Source: Lachnospiraceae bacterium
Lineage (GTDB): Bacteria > Bacillota > Clostridia > Lachnospirales > Lachnospiraceae
Assembly (NCBI GenBank): GCA_003979345.1
Contig: RYVZ01000006.1
Coordinates: forward strand, 41,052-105,051
Length of the DNA: 64,000 nt
Direction: 5' to 3'
Made by a program: the position numbers and the translations under genes. The notes under the pieces are model-generated. The model ran no database searches. It was not told where the DNA came from and saw only the letters and a program-made list of their open reading frames with translations. Position 1 is the first letter of the stretch; each line of letters opens with the position of its first letter. Shown piece by piece: positions 1 through 7,839 of the stretch.

Positions 1-8
1 TCGTCAGA

Positions 9-51
9 CATGATACCGGCGCCGAGCGAAGCGAGTGTGCATCGCGAAGCG
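9..51. repeat. Dispersed GCGAAGCG intergenic repeat, copy 1
   Basis: The stretch begins CATGATACC, runs through a GC-rich core GCGAAGCG(A/G)GTGTGCAT and ends CGCGAAG(C/T)G. Two further copies occur near 9.1 kb and 11.0 kb, each in an untranslated region. It is immediately followed by a hairpin. Function unknown; it behaves like a small dispersed element. Confidence 0.65.
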
Positions 52-55
52 TTAA

Positions 56-74
56 ACATGTGCGAAGCACATGT
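56..74. promoter_or_regulatory. Perfect GAA-loop hairpin upstream of arsR-type gene
   Basis: ACATGTGC-GAA-GCACATGT is a perfect 8-bp stem with a three-base loop, 46 bases before the ArsR-family start. Related hairpins recur upstream of other genes in the window. No run of T follows, so it is not an obvious terminator. Confidence 0.5.
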
Positions 75-119
75 AAGGCAGCAGTTGTCGACAGGGTGGG
101 ATAAGAATCGGAGGAATAT

Positions 120-485
120 ATGGCACATTATGATTTACCACATGATCATGGGCAGAATATTGAGCATGTACTTGACAGGATACCTGATATTGAAGCATTT
201 CAAAAAGTCGCGTCATGGTTTGACAAGCTGGGAGATGGCACACGGCTCCGCATTTTATGGCTGCTATGCCATTGCGAGGAATGTGTGAGCAATATCTCTG
301 CAGCAATGGGCATGAGTGATCCTGCAGTCTCGCATCATTTGCGCCTTCTTAGGGAAAGCGGGCTGATCGTCAGCCGGCGTGACGGCAAGGAAGTGTATTA
401 TAAGCTTGCGGAAAGTGAACAGGCGCAGATTTTGCACCGCGCGCTCGATGAAATGTTTGAGGTGAGCTGCCCGGGCGGTCTGTGA
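120..485 (+). CDS. ArsR/SmtB-family transcriptional repressor
   Basis: This 121-residue protein has the size and winged-helix pattern of ArsR/SmtB metal-sensing repressors, with the recognition-helix segment SDPAVSHHLRLLRESGLI at about residues 63-80 and a beta-wing ending in VYYKL. The N-terminus is His-rich (HYDLPHDHGQ) and a CEEC pair lies near residue 50, both possible metal ligands, but the sensing site class cannot be fixed by eye. The start follows a GGAGG site six bases upstream. These repressors normally control a metal exporter; none is adjacent in this window, though the left edge may cut one off. The family is secure, the ligand is not. Confidence 0.88.
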   Translation: MAHYDLPHDHGQNIEHVLDRIPDIEAFQKVASWFDKLGDGTRLRILWLLCHCEECVSNISAAMGMSDPAVSHHLRLLRESGLIVSRRDGKEVYYKLAESEQAQILHRALDEMFEVSCPGGL

Positions 486-516
486 TGATTTTTTCATAAT
501 CGTTTGCAAAGACGAT

Positions 517-545
517 GCATATTTTTTGACATAGCGCACATGCTA
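517..545 (+). promoter_or_regulatory. Candidate sigma-G promoter of spoVAC
   Basis: GCATA, 17 bases, then CATGCTA resembles the forespore sigma-G consensus (gHATR-N17/18-CATWHTA), and lies 60 bases before spoVAC. spoVA genes are known sigma-G targets in Bacillus. No good -10 box sits 17 bases after the overlapping TTGACA. Confidence 0.45.
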
Positions 546-604
546 TTTCCGAATTTAATTTCCAATGTAGGCTGGGAAACAATCGGAAGGCGGGGATTGA
601 ACGG

Positions 605-1123
605 ATGGCAGAGCAGTCAAAGGATATGAAAAAAGTATATGAAGAGCAGAAGCATCAGCAGAGCCGGATGCAGCAGAAAAAGCAGGTCTATCAGGAATAT
701 GTCGAACAGATGACGCCTAAAAAGAATATCTGGTGGCAGATGATCAAGGCGTTTATTGTCGGCGGCCTGATCTGTACGCTCGGGCAACTGATCCTTAATG
801 TTGCGACCGACCAGTTCGGACTGGACAAGGAGACAGCCGGGACATGGTGTTCGGTCATTCTTGTTCTGCTGAGTGTTCTTCTGACCGGTTTTAACCTGTA
901 TCAGAAGCTTGGTGCGTTTGCAGGCGCCGGTGCGCTCGTGCCGATCACGGGTTTTGCTAATTCTGTAGCTTCTCCGGCGATCGAGTATCAGAAAGAGGGC
1001 CAGGTATTCGGTATCGGCGCTAAGATCTTTACGATCGCGGGACCGGTCATCCTCTACGGGATCGTTACAAGCTGGGTGCTCGGCTTAGGGTACTGGATCG
1101 GGAAATGTTTCGGGGTGTGGTGA
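605..1123 (+). CDS. spoVAC: Stage V sporulation protein AC
   Basis: SpoVAC is part of the SpoVA inner-membrane channel that moves Ca-dipicolinic acid into the developing spore and out again in germination. The 172-residue product has a charged, coiled N-terminus of about 45 residues, then a membrane helix (FIVGGLICTLGQLIL), further helices, and the family signature GAFAGAGALVPITGFANS at about residues 101-118. The length is slightly longer than Bacillus SpoVAC (about 150). A sigma-G-like promoter precedes it. In most spore formers spoVAC is directly followed by spoVAD and spoVAE; here it is followed by a convergent AraC gene, and spoVAE appears 7.5 kb away. Confidence 0.93.
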   Translation: MAEQSKDMKKVYEEQKHQQSRMQQKKQVYQEYVEQMTPKKNIWWQMIKAFIVGGLICTLGQLILNVATDQFGLDKETAGTWCSVILVLLSVLLTGFNLYQKLGAFAGAGALVPITGFANSVASPAIEYQKEGQVFGIGAKIFTIAGPVILYGIVTSWVLGLGYWIGKCFGVW

Positions 1124-1142
1124 AACCGAAGATTACCAATTT

Positions 1143-2015
1143 TCACGTCGGCTTATGCTTCGTGCGAAACTGCTTTGGCGTGCAGTCACGGTATTTTTTG
1201 AAACACTTGATCATATGGCTGCAATCCGAAAAACCGGTTTCCTGGCTGATGTAGGTGAGATCGAAATCTGTAAATAGCAGAAAATCTTCCACCTTAAAGA
1301 TTTTCATTTCCTCAATGTACGTTTTGCAGCTCTTTCCATACAACTGGTGAAACTTTTTGGCAAAACAGGAATAACTGAGTCCGCATTTTGCAGCGATGTC
1401 GGCAACGGGCAGGTTCTCTTTGATATGCGAGTCGATATATTCCGTAACACTGTCGATATCATACTGGGCGTCGGCGGAAAATACGTCGTGGTCGATCGAG
1501 AATCCTTCACGCATCCAACAGCGGATAATGTTCATTAAAAGATGATAGAGCTTTGTCTGAATGATCCTGTCGTAGCCATATTCCTGCCTTTGCAGTTCAT
1601 CAACGCAGTTCTCAAACAGACGGCGGCATTCTATTTTTTCAGCTTCTTCAGCAGGAAAATAAAACGGCATCTGCTTATTCCGTGCGCTTTTCACAATGCT
1701 GCGCAGCTTTGGCGCATAGGAGGATGCGATATTGATGCTGTTGATATCGAATTTCAGCACGATATAGCGCAGCGGTCCCGGAGCCGCCGCGTAAATGGAA
1801 TGAACAGACTGCGGATGAAAAAAGATCATATCGCCGACATGGGCTGTGTGGATATGCTCGTCCGCATGCATTTCGGCGCATCCCTCCAGCATGAAGATCA
1901 ATTCCGCAAAGTAATGCCAGTGCGGCCTGACCGGAAAGCGGTTCTTCTCATCACTGTAAATGAAGCATTCAAAAGGTGTATTCAGTGCATTTCCGGCTTC
2001 AAAAAGATTGTACAT
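1143..2015 (-). CDS. AraC-family transcriptional regulator
   Basis: The protein (290 residues from the chosen start) has an N-terminal cupin-like sugar-binding half (HWHYFAELIFMLEGC, HPQSVHSIY) and a C-terminal AraC DNA-binding domain with two helix-turn-helix units (VADIAAKCGLSYSCFAKKFH and YISQETGFSDCSHMIKCFKK). An in-frame upstream ATG exists, but the ATG used here has a CAGGAGAT ribosome site four bases away. It is divergent from araA, separated by a 23-bp tandem array, so it is a plausible regulator of arabinose isomerase. That link is inferred from position only. Its stop lies 19 bases from spoVAC in convergent orientation with no clear terminator between. Confidence 0.88.
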   Translation of the reverse strand: MYNLFEAGNALNTPFECFIYSDEKNRFPVRPHWHYFAELIFMLEGCAEMHADEHIHTAHVGDMIFFHPQSVHSIYAAAPGPLRYIVLKFDINSINIASSYAPKLRSIVKSARNKQMPFYFPAEEAEKIECRRLFENCVDELQRQEYGYDRIIQTKLYHLLMNIIRCWMREGFSIDHDVFSADAQYDIDSVTEYIDSHIKENLPVADIAAKCGLSYSCFAKKFHQLYGKSCKTYIEEMKIFKVEDFLLFTDFDLTYISQETGFSDCSHMIKCFKKYRDCTPKQFRTKHKPT

Positions 2016-2149
2016 AACGATCTCCTGCTTCTGCCATATCTGCAGATGTATTCCGCATAATTTATCTAAAAACGGTAAAGTTTCATCCAGTATAGCATGT
2101 CCCTGTGGAAAATGCACCCTCTTTCTATATGATATTTGAGTAACGTTAT

Positions 2150-2288
2150 GAATGTACGTTTCAGCGGAAAAAGAATGTACGTTTCAGCGGAAAAAGAATG
2201 TACGTTTTGTCGAAAAAAAGATGTTTGTTTTGGCGGAAAAAAGAATGTTTGTTTTGGCGGAAAAGGCATGTTTTTTCGTTGAATCAAA
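2150..2288. repeat. 23-bp tandem array between AraC-type gene and araA
   Basis: Five tandem units of 23-24 bp plus a degenerate sixth, each of the form GAATGTACGTTTCAGCGGAA or GAATGTTTGTTTTGGCGGAA followed by A residues. The first two units are identical, the third is transitional and units four and five share TGTTTGTTTTGGCGG. The period is not a multiple of three, so it is not coding. Its spacing is about two helical turns and it lies in the divergent control region. Confidence 0.85.
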
Positions 2289-2427
2289 TGGGTGGATTTG
2301 CTATAATACTGGTAAAATTAACTATTTCAGCCGCGCTTAACGTAAATTGCGATAAGACGACGCTCTGCGCAATCCGCGATAACATGATGAAATGAGCGCT
2401 GCACAAAAAAAGCAAGGGGGATATGCG

Positions 2428-3924
2428 ATGTTAGTACGAAAAGAATATCAATTTTGGCTTTGTACGGGTTCTCAGGATTTATACGGGGATGAATGCCTTG
2501 CCCATGTGGCAGAGCATGCAAAGATCATTGTACAGAAGCTGAATGAGTCGGGGAAGCTGCCGTTTACGATTGTCTGGAAACCGACGCTGATCACGAATGA
2601 GCTGATCAGGAAAACCTTTAATGAGGCAAATACAGACGAGTGCTGTGCGGGCGTTATTACATGGATGCACACATTTTCTCCTGCAAAGTCATGGATTTTG
2701 GGGCTTCAGGAATATCGCAAACCGCTGCTTCATCTTCATACGCAGTTTAATGAGGAGATTCCGTACGATACGATCGATATGGACTTTATGAATGAGAACC
2801 AGTCGGCGCACGGGGACAGGGAGTACGGACATATCGTCTCGCGCATGGGAATCGAGCGCAAGGTCGTGGTCGGACATTGGGCGGATGAAAACGTACAGGA
2901 CCGTATTGCATCATGGATGCGTACGGCGGTCGGCATTGTGGAATCCAGTCATGTGCGCGTCATGCGTGTTGCGGATAATATGCGGAACGTCGCCGTGACC
3001 GAGGGAGACAAAGTTGAAGCGCAGTTGAAATTTGGCTGGGAGGTCGATACCTATCCGGTCAACGAGATCGCAGAATCTGTTGACGCCGTGTCGGAATCGG
3101 ACACAAATGCGCTGGTTGACGAATATTATGACAAGTACGAGATTTTGCTCGAAGGCAGGGATGCCAGTGAGTTTCGCCGCCATGTGGCAGTACAGGCACA
3201 GATTGAGCTTGGGTTTGAGCGTTTTCTTGAAGAAAAGAATTATCAGGCAATCGTCACGCATTTCGGCGATCTCGGCGCGTTAAAACAGCTTCCGGGACTT
3301 GCGATCCAGCGTCTGATGCAGAAAGGTTACGGATTCGGCGCGGAGGGCGACTGGAAGGTTGCTGCCATGGTGCGGATCATGAAGCTGATGACGCAGGACA
3401 TGCCGGATGCAAAGGGCACGTCCATGCTGGAGGATTATACCTACAATTTTGTCAAGAGCAAAGAAGGCATCCTGCAGGCGCATATGTTGGAGATATGCCC
3501 GTCGATCGCGGACGGACCGGTCAGCATCAAGTGTCAGCCGCTGTCGATGGGAGACAGGGAGGACCCGGCAAGACTTGTCTTTACGTCCAAAGAAGGAAAG
3601 GGAATCGCTGTGTCGATGATCGACCTCGGCAGCCGCTTCCGCCTGATCATCAACGATGTGAACTGCAAAAAGACGGAGAAACCGATGCCCAAGCTGCCGG
3701 TTGCGACCAATTTCTGGACGCCGGAGCCGGATCTGTACACGGGCGCCGAGGCATGGATCCTTGCGGGAGGCGCGCATCATACGGCGTTTACTTATGATCT
3801 GACTGCGGAGCAGATGGGAGACTGGGCTGCGGCGATGGGCATGGAAGCGGTCTATATTGACGCCAATACGAATATCCGTGAATTTAAGAGGGATCTGATG
3901 CTTGGGGAACTGTTTTACCGTTAA
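2428..3924 (+). CDS. araA: L-arabinose isomerase
   Basis: Converts L-arabinose to L-ribulose, the first cytoplasmic step of arabinose use; a metal-dependent (Mn) hexameric enzyme in known cases. The 498-residue length matches the family. N-terminal WLCTGSQDLYG and the block ITWMHTFSPAKSWI are AraA hallmarks, and the C-terminal EAWILAGGAHHTAF carries conserved metal-region residues. The chosen ATG follows AAGGGGG seven bases upstream; an in-frame ATG 36 bases earlier lacks a site. No araB or araD follows, so the rest of the pathway must be elsewhere. Control is probably through the tandem array and the divergent AraC protein. Confidence 0.96.
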   Translation: MLVRKEYQFWLCTGSQDLYGDECLAHVAEHAKIIVQKLNESGKLPFTIVWKPTLITNELIRKTFNEANTDECCAGVITWMHTFSPAKSWILGLQEYRKPLLHLHTQFNEEIPYDTIDMDFMNENQSAHGDREYGHIVSRMGIERKVVVGHWADENVQDRIASWMRTAVGIVESSHVRVMRVADNMRNVAVTEGDKVEAQLKFGWEVDTYPVNEIAESVDAVSESDTNALVDEYYDKYEILLEGRDASEFRRHVAVQAQIELGFERFLEEKNYQAIVTHFGDLGALKQLPGLAIQRLMQKGYGFGAEGDWKVAAMVRIMKLMTQDMPDAKGTSMLEDYTYNFVKSKEGILQAHMLEICPSIADGPVSIKCQPLSMGDREDPARLVFTSKEGKGIAVSMIDLGSRFRLIINDVNCKKTEKPMPKLPVATNFWTPEPDLYTGAEAWILAGGAHHTAFTYDLTAEQMGDWAAAMGMEAVYIDANTNIREFKRDLMLGELFYR

Positions 3925-3929
3925 TTTGG

Positions 3930-3956
3930 GGAAACGCTGATTTTATTAGTGTTTCC
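3930..3956 (+). terminator. Hairpin terminator after araA
   Basis: GGAAACGCT and AGTGTTTCC form a 9-bp stem (one G-U pair) six bases after the araA stop. The T-run after it is short, so termination may be weak. Confidence 0.5.
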
Positions 3957-4095
3957 TTAGGAAGATTTTCTTATCGTCATGCCGTATAAACCAATCGAAG
4001 ATGGGAATCCTTGGTAAAAGACGACAGAGAGTGTAGATGCCGCGGGAGATGCCGTGTAATACTGCTGTAACGTCAAAAAGAAAGGAGAATCGGCA

Positions 4096-4554
4096 ATGAC
4101 GCTGACGGAAAAAGAGACCACCGCATTAAGGGACTTACAGACGCAGGAAAAGTCTTGTATCACAAAGTACCAGAAATATGCCGCAGAGGCAAAGGATACC
4201 GAGCTGAAAAGTTTATTTAAGGCACTGCAGGAGGATGAGCAGAAGCATTATCAATCGATCGGACAGGCATTAAAAGGTGATGTGCCGACCTGTGACTGCA
4301 ATGATTCACAGGGGAAAAATTACAGCCCGGCGGGGACATACCGTGACAATGCAAATGCAGCGGATAAAGAACATGACTGCTTCCTTGCAACGGATTGCAT
4401 CGGTACGGAAAAGCTGGTGTCCGGCGAGTACAACACCAATATTTTTTCCTGTGACAATTCATCCCTGCGCAAGCTACTTGCAGATATCCAAATCGAGGAG
4501 CAGAACCATGCCGAGATGCTTTATAAATATAAACAGGTAAATGCAATGGCATAG
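4096..4554 (+). CDS. CotF-like spore coat / ferritin-like protein
   Basis: A 152-residue, mostly helical protein in the ferritin-like coat-F family. Two pieces of a four-helix bundle are visible: LQTQEKSCITKYQKYAAEA with EDEQKHY near residues 12-55, and LLADIQIEEQNHAEMLYKY at the C-terminus. EExxH-type residues (EDEQKH, EEQNH) resemble ferritin-like metal ligands, though CotF proteins are usually described as coat components. The middle (about residues 60-115) has scattered cysteines. The gene has an AAGGAGAATC site and ends in a strong hairpin. A spore-coat role fits the spore genes nearby but is inferred from family. Confidence 0.75.
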   Translation: MTLTEKETTALRDLQTQEKSCITKYQKYAAEAKDTELKSLFKALQEDEQKHYQSIGQALKGDVPTCDCNDSQGKNYSPAGTYRDNANAADKEHDCFLATDCIGTEKLVSGEYNTNIFSCDNSSLRKLLADIQIEEQNHAEMLYKYKQVNAMA

Positions 4555-4611
4555 TTTCGCCGGTACAAAACTCTTTTGGTTCCTCATTTTCGATCCGTTA
4601 CAAAAAGATTT

Positions 4612-4660
4612 CCGCATGTAACACACTCCGTAAGGGAGGTGCTGCATGCGGAATATTTTT
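4612..4660 (+). terminator. Terminator after CotF-like gene
   Basis: CCGCATG and CATGCGG enclose an inner stem (CACACTCC with GGGAGGTG), followed by AATATTTTTATCTTTT. A long two-part hairpin with a T-rich tail. Confidence 0.75.
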
Positions 4661-4703
4661 ATCTTTTCGCAATGATCGTTATATCTTTCATTGAGGGGCG
4701 TTC

Positions 4704-4845
4704 TCATCCCGCTGATGCACCATATTGTTTTCTCATATCAAACAACAACCGGATCAGGCTCTTGTGATAAGGAATGAATGTGCCCTCGTCCAGCTTGCGG
4801 CAGATCTCGTCAAAGGATGCTGTTATAAATATCCCATAGTTCCAT
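4704..4845 (-). pseudogene. Remnant of a NUDIX hydrolase with most of the gene deleted
   Basis: On the minus strand a GGGAGGTACAGAC site leads into ATG and MELWDIYN, a typical NUDIX hydrolase N-terminus. After about ten codons the frame changes into FDEICRKLDEGTFIPYHKSLIRL (written here in part: DEICRKLDEGTFIPY), which resembles the C-terminal helix of the same family. The roughly 120 central residues, including the NUDIX box, are absent. I infer an internal deletion joining the two ends out of frame. The reading rests on family memory rather than a search. Confidence 0.4.
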
Positions 4846-4968
4846 GTCTGTACCTCCCATATATTGCAGACTGCGCAAAGCGATGCGAAAGCAAGTGGTG
4901 ATGAAATGCGATTGCATCCCACTGGCATCGCTTATAAGATTGTCTTCACAGCATTTCTAACTATAGCA

Positions 4969-6330
4969 TCATAGCAGTGAATACGCGATATGCCTGAGCC
5001 GCCTTGTGATCTCGTTGCATCCCGCGTCACAGCGCTGAATAAAATACAGCATGATAAAATTGGATTTCGGGGAAACCGTAAAATAGGTACCGCACCAGCC
5101 ATCCCAGCCAAACTCGCCGGGATCTGCGTTTGTGCCGCAGGCAGCGGGGGTGGAGAGATGACGCATCAGATTGCCGTAATTATAACCGCGCAGGGAATCC
5201 CAGTTTAAGTCTGCGCGATAGGAGTCGGACAATTGTGGGGAGCACATAAAAGAAACCGTATTTCTGCCAAGAATGCGCCGTCCGTTCCAAACGCCGCCGT
5301 TAAGGAGCATGGAGGCAAAATGCGCATAGTCGTCGATCGTAGAGACAAGTCCTGCGCCGCCTGATTCAAAAGCGGGCGCGCGGTCATAGCCTTCCATACC
5401 GAGATTTTTACCGGGCTGCGGCGCGATTTTCATGCGCTTATCGCTCTGATAAACGGAGAAAGAAGAAAGAGTGTCGACAACGCCGCCGGATGTGGCTATC
5501 GGTAAAGAATGCGCTGTATCTAAGTTCTTTGCCGGAGAGACGGTATTTTTTTGTGTGCCGGAAGCGGTCCTTTCCGCAGTTTTCGGAGGTTCGGGATATT
5601 CCAAAGCTTCGGAACTTTCCGAGCAGCGGTACAGTTCTGCGAAGCGGTTCTTTTTCTCATCCGGGACATAGAAATCCGTATCCCGCATATCAAGAGGATC
5701 AAAAAGTTCTTTTTTCAGAAAAGTGCCAAGCCGCATACCGGAGGCAGCTTCGATCACAGCGCCGAGCACGTCGGCGGAGGTTCCGTACATCCAATGCGTG
5801 CCGGGGGCAAACGCAAGCGGAATCTGCCCTAAACGGTTGGCGAGCTGCATGGTTGAAAACGTGATATTCTGATCCTGTGCCGCCATCATCTCATCAAAAA
5901 GTGCCGCGACCGCTTTTCCGGCAGGTGTAGAGTCATCAGGGTAAGCGAGTCCCGACGTCATGTTCAAAAGATCTGAGATCGCTACCGTGCGCGGGGCGGG
6001 GACAGTCTGTCTGCCATCCGGGGCAAAGACCTTCTGATCGTGAAAGCCGGACAGATAGTTTTCGACTGGATCGGTCAAGTCGATGATGCCGCGCTCTAAG
6101 AGCAACATGGCAGCGGCGCTGATAATTGGTTTTGTCATGGAAAACAGACGGAATATCGTATTTTCTTTCATGGGTATCTTTTTTTCGATGTCTGCCATTC
6201 CATATGACGCGCGGTGAAGTACCGAACCGTTCTGTAAAAGCAGCAGATTTGCGCCGGCGAGATTACCTCGGGAGATCTCCGAGCAGATCAGGTTGTCCAT
6301 ATCTGTGATACGCGTTTGTTTGAAATCCAT
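4969..6330 (-). CDS. Class C beta-lactamase-family serine hydrolase
   Basis: A 453-residue member of the beta-lactamase/penicillin-binding-like esterase family (pfam Beta-lactamase). The nucleophile motif SMTK lies at residues 64-67, the second motif is YGTS near residue 186 (YxN/YxS class), and GYGNLM-like and GWDGWCGTYFTVSP blocks form the C-terminal third. There is no signal peptide from the chosen start, so it may act in the cytoplasm. Residues about 245-300 are a low-complexity insert (Ser/Glu/Thr/Pro-rich) not expected in the fold. The ATG chosen follows AAAGGGGC; an upstream in-frame ATG lacks a site. True substrate unknown: esterase, D-aminopeptidase and cell-wall roles are all possible. 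Confidence 0.85.
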   Translation of the reverse strand: MDFKQTRITDMDNLICSEISRGNLAGANLLLLQNGSVLHRASYGMADIEKKIPMKENTIFRLFSMTKPIISAAAMLLLERGIIDLTDPVENYLSGFHDQKVFAPDGRQTVPAPRTVAISDLLNMTSGLAYPDDSTPAGKAVAALFDEMMAAQDQNITFSTMQLANRLGQIPLAFAPGTHWMYGTSADVLGAVIEAASGMRLGTFLKKELFDPLDMRDTDFYVPDEKKNRFAELYRCSESSEALEYPEPPKTAERTASGTQKNTVSPAKNLDTAHSLPIATSGGVVDTLSSFSVYQSDKRMKIAPQPGKNLGMEGYDRAPAFESGGAGLVSTIDDYAHFASMLLNGGVWNGRRILGRNTVSFMCSPQLSDSYRADLNWDSLRGYNYGNLMRHLSTPAACGTNADPGEFGWDGWCGTYFTVSPKSNFIMLYFIQRCDAGCNEITRRLRHIAYSLL

Positions 6331-6430
6331 GAAAAGTGCCCCTTTCTTTTTGGGTTGATTCATAGTCGTTTGTCAATCGTCTTTTGCTTGTACAGAGCGT
6401 CTTGCAGATACCAAATGAGTCAGTACCGAG

Positions 6431-6646
6431 TCAGTGCTTTGTAAGCAGAACGCGGAGGATCATTCCGAGTCCGCCGAAGATCAGTACAAGCAGTAAAATC
6501 CAGTCAAACAGTGTCATCGTCAGCAAATGGAAATCCGTTGTCATGATGACGGAGGTAATGATGATCAGTGTGGCAGCCCCCATATACAGCTTGGCGGCCA
6601 GACTTTTCGGTGAGGCAAACAGCTATACGATTCCGACTGTCATCAT
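6431..6646 (-). pseudogene. Small two-helix membrane protein gene with an early in-frame TAG
   Basis: Reading leftwards from ATGATG gives MMTVGIV, a TAG at codon 8 (bases 6623-6625), then 63 uninterrupted codons encoding LFASPKSLAAKLYMGAATL and two hydrophobic helices (LIIITSVIM and WILLLVLIFGGLGMIL). A textbook sigma-A promoter precedes it. The best reading is a recently inactivated 71-codon membrane protein. An alternative is translation restarting at the Met after the TAG. The family is not recognised. Confidence 0.55.
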
Positions 6647-6669
6647 TTTGCTTTAGCTGTTACAACATT

Positions 6670-6698
6670 AGTATAGCGGCATTCTTTCTGTTTGGCAA
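6670..6698 (-). promoter_or_regulatory. Sigma-A promoter of the interrupted membrane gene
   Basis: On the minus strand TTGCCA, 17 bases, TATACT, ending 24 bases before the ATGATG start. Near-consensus boxes at ideal spacing. Confidence 0.65.
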
Positions 6699-6916
6699 GC
6701 GCCTGATCAGGAGGGGGAACGGCGGACCTTGTTAAGGCAGTGGGCGGCAGACCCTGCTAAGCCGGAGAATGGCAGACCAAATGTTGACGGGAGCTGTAAA
6801 ATAGTTTATGATGAATCCAAACAGGTCGATATGCCAAATACAGAAAACGGCGGAGCGGGGGAACCTTGAACGGAGTTATCTGCCGCCGTCAGTTTGCATG
6901 AAAAGGGGCGCTCACG
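6699..6916. other. Intergenic region with GGCGGCAGACC motifs
   Basis: No gene is seen. It holds imperfect repeats around GGCGGCAGACC / ATGGCAGACC, a motif that also opens the 35-bp array near 20.55 kb and recurs near 58.09 kb. The last 20 bases supply the AAAAGGGGC ribosome site of the next gene. Confidence 0.4.
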
Positions 6917-7159
6917 ATGAGAACAATGGAATTTAAGATGGAGCGGCCGGGACTTTTGCACGAAGGAGACCGTGTGAGCATTACAGAGGGAAAGCTTCCG
7001 AGTAATTACTATTATACGATTGACCCGTCGCTCGCAATGTCGGGGAATTACCCGTTTTATGAGCAGCTAAAAGCCCGGGAGGGAATCGTATCCGGGGTGA
7101 AAGAGAATCCGCGCGGATTCTATGTGACCGTGGAGTTTGCGGACGAACCGCCCGTTTAA
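6917..7159 (+). CDS. Small conserved-looking hypothetical protein
   Basis: An 80-residue protein with no recognised family. It is mixed-charge and soluble, with a run SNYYYTIDPSLAMSGNYPFY near the middle and a beta-rich end (GFYVTVEFAD). The composition resembles a small beta-barrel of SH3-like type, but this is a guess. AAAAGGGGC lies eight bases before the ATG, supporting translation. It stands alone, upstream of ridA with a gap of 90 bases. Confidence 0.6.
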   Translation: MRTMEFKMERPGLLHEGDRVSITEGKLPSNYYYTIDPSLAMSGNYPFYEQLKAREGIVSGVKENPRGFYVTVEFADEPPV

Positions 7160-7249
7160 TCATGCATCGTGGAAGAGCGCTGATTTTGAGAATGTCACAA
7201 ATGATAGAATTTGAGTTTCAGAGAATCATAATTTAGGAGGCGGATAGTG

Positions 7250-7624
7250 ATGAAAACAATCAGTACAGACAAAGCACCCGCAGCGATCGGACCGTATTCA
7301 CAGGCAATAATTGCCGGAGATATGTTGTATGCATCGGGGCAGATCCCGATCATTCCCGAAACGGGGGAAATTGCACAGGGCGACATCCTTGTACAGGCTG
7401 AGCAGGTCATGAAAAATGCAGGGGCTATTTTAGAGGCGGCAGGGGCGGATTTTGCCAAGGTGGTGAAGACGACCTGCTTTTTGGCTGAAATGGCTGATTT
7501 TGCAGCGTTCAACTCTGTGTATGAGAAATATTTTACCGGAAAACCTGCGAGAAGCTGTGTTGCAGTAAAGCAGCTTCCGAAGGATGTGCTCTGCGAGGTG
7601 GAGGTCATCGCATATCTTGGATGA
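7250..7624 (+). CDS. ridA: RidA-family reactive-imine deaminase
   Basis: RidA hydrolyses reactive enamine/imine intermediates (such as 2-aminoacrylate) released by PLP enzymes. The 124-residue length and the motifs AAIGPYSQAI at the start, YASGQIP, and the C-terminal GKPARSCVAVKQLPKDVLCE, containing the catalytic Arg, are diagnostic. The ATG is preceded in frame by GTG one codon upstream; AGGAGG sits best for the ATG. It is a single gene, not in an obvious operon. Confidence 0.95.
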   Translation: MKTISTDKAPAAIGPYSQAIIAGDMLYASGQIPIIPETGEIAQGDILVQAEQVMKNAGAILEAAGADFAKVVKTTCFLAEMADFAAFNSVYEKYFTGKPARSCVAVKQLPKDVLCEVEVIAYLG

Positions 7625-7740
7625 TTCGTATTGATCAAGGCAGCTCCTTACGCGGAGTCACAATTGTGTTATTACGCAAACCGGCGGGACTTACTTTGGA
7701 TTTGCATAAACAGGGATCGGGCAGTATAAACTAAGCGAAA

Positions 7741-7829
7741 GCGGATGGAAAAAATAAGAAATAAAAATAAGGAAAAAAATAAAGAATAGAAATAAAAAAA
7801 GAAATAAAGGAAAATAGGAAAAAGAAAGG
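7741..7829 (+). repeat. A/G-rich low-complexity leader
   Basis: About 85 bases made almost only of A, G and T in blocks of AAATAA/GAAATAAA units lead into the flavoredoxin gene. C is nearly absent on this strand. It supplies the GAAAGG ribosome site at its end. A similar purine-rich tract precedes the gene at 24.98 kb. Confidence 0.6.
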
Positions 7830-7839
7830 TTTGGGCAGG

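Noticed and set aside
2152..2340. Small Lys-rich protein encoded across the 23-bp array
   Set aside because: The period is not a multiple of three, so the peptide is an accident of the repeat; no ribosome site.
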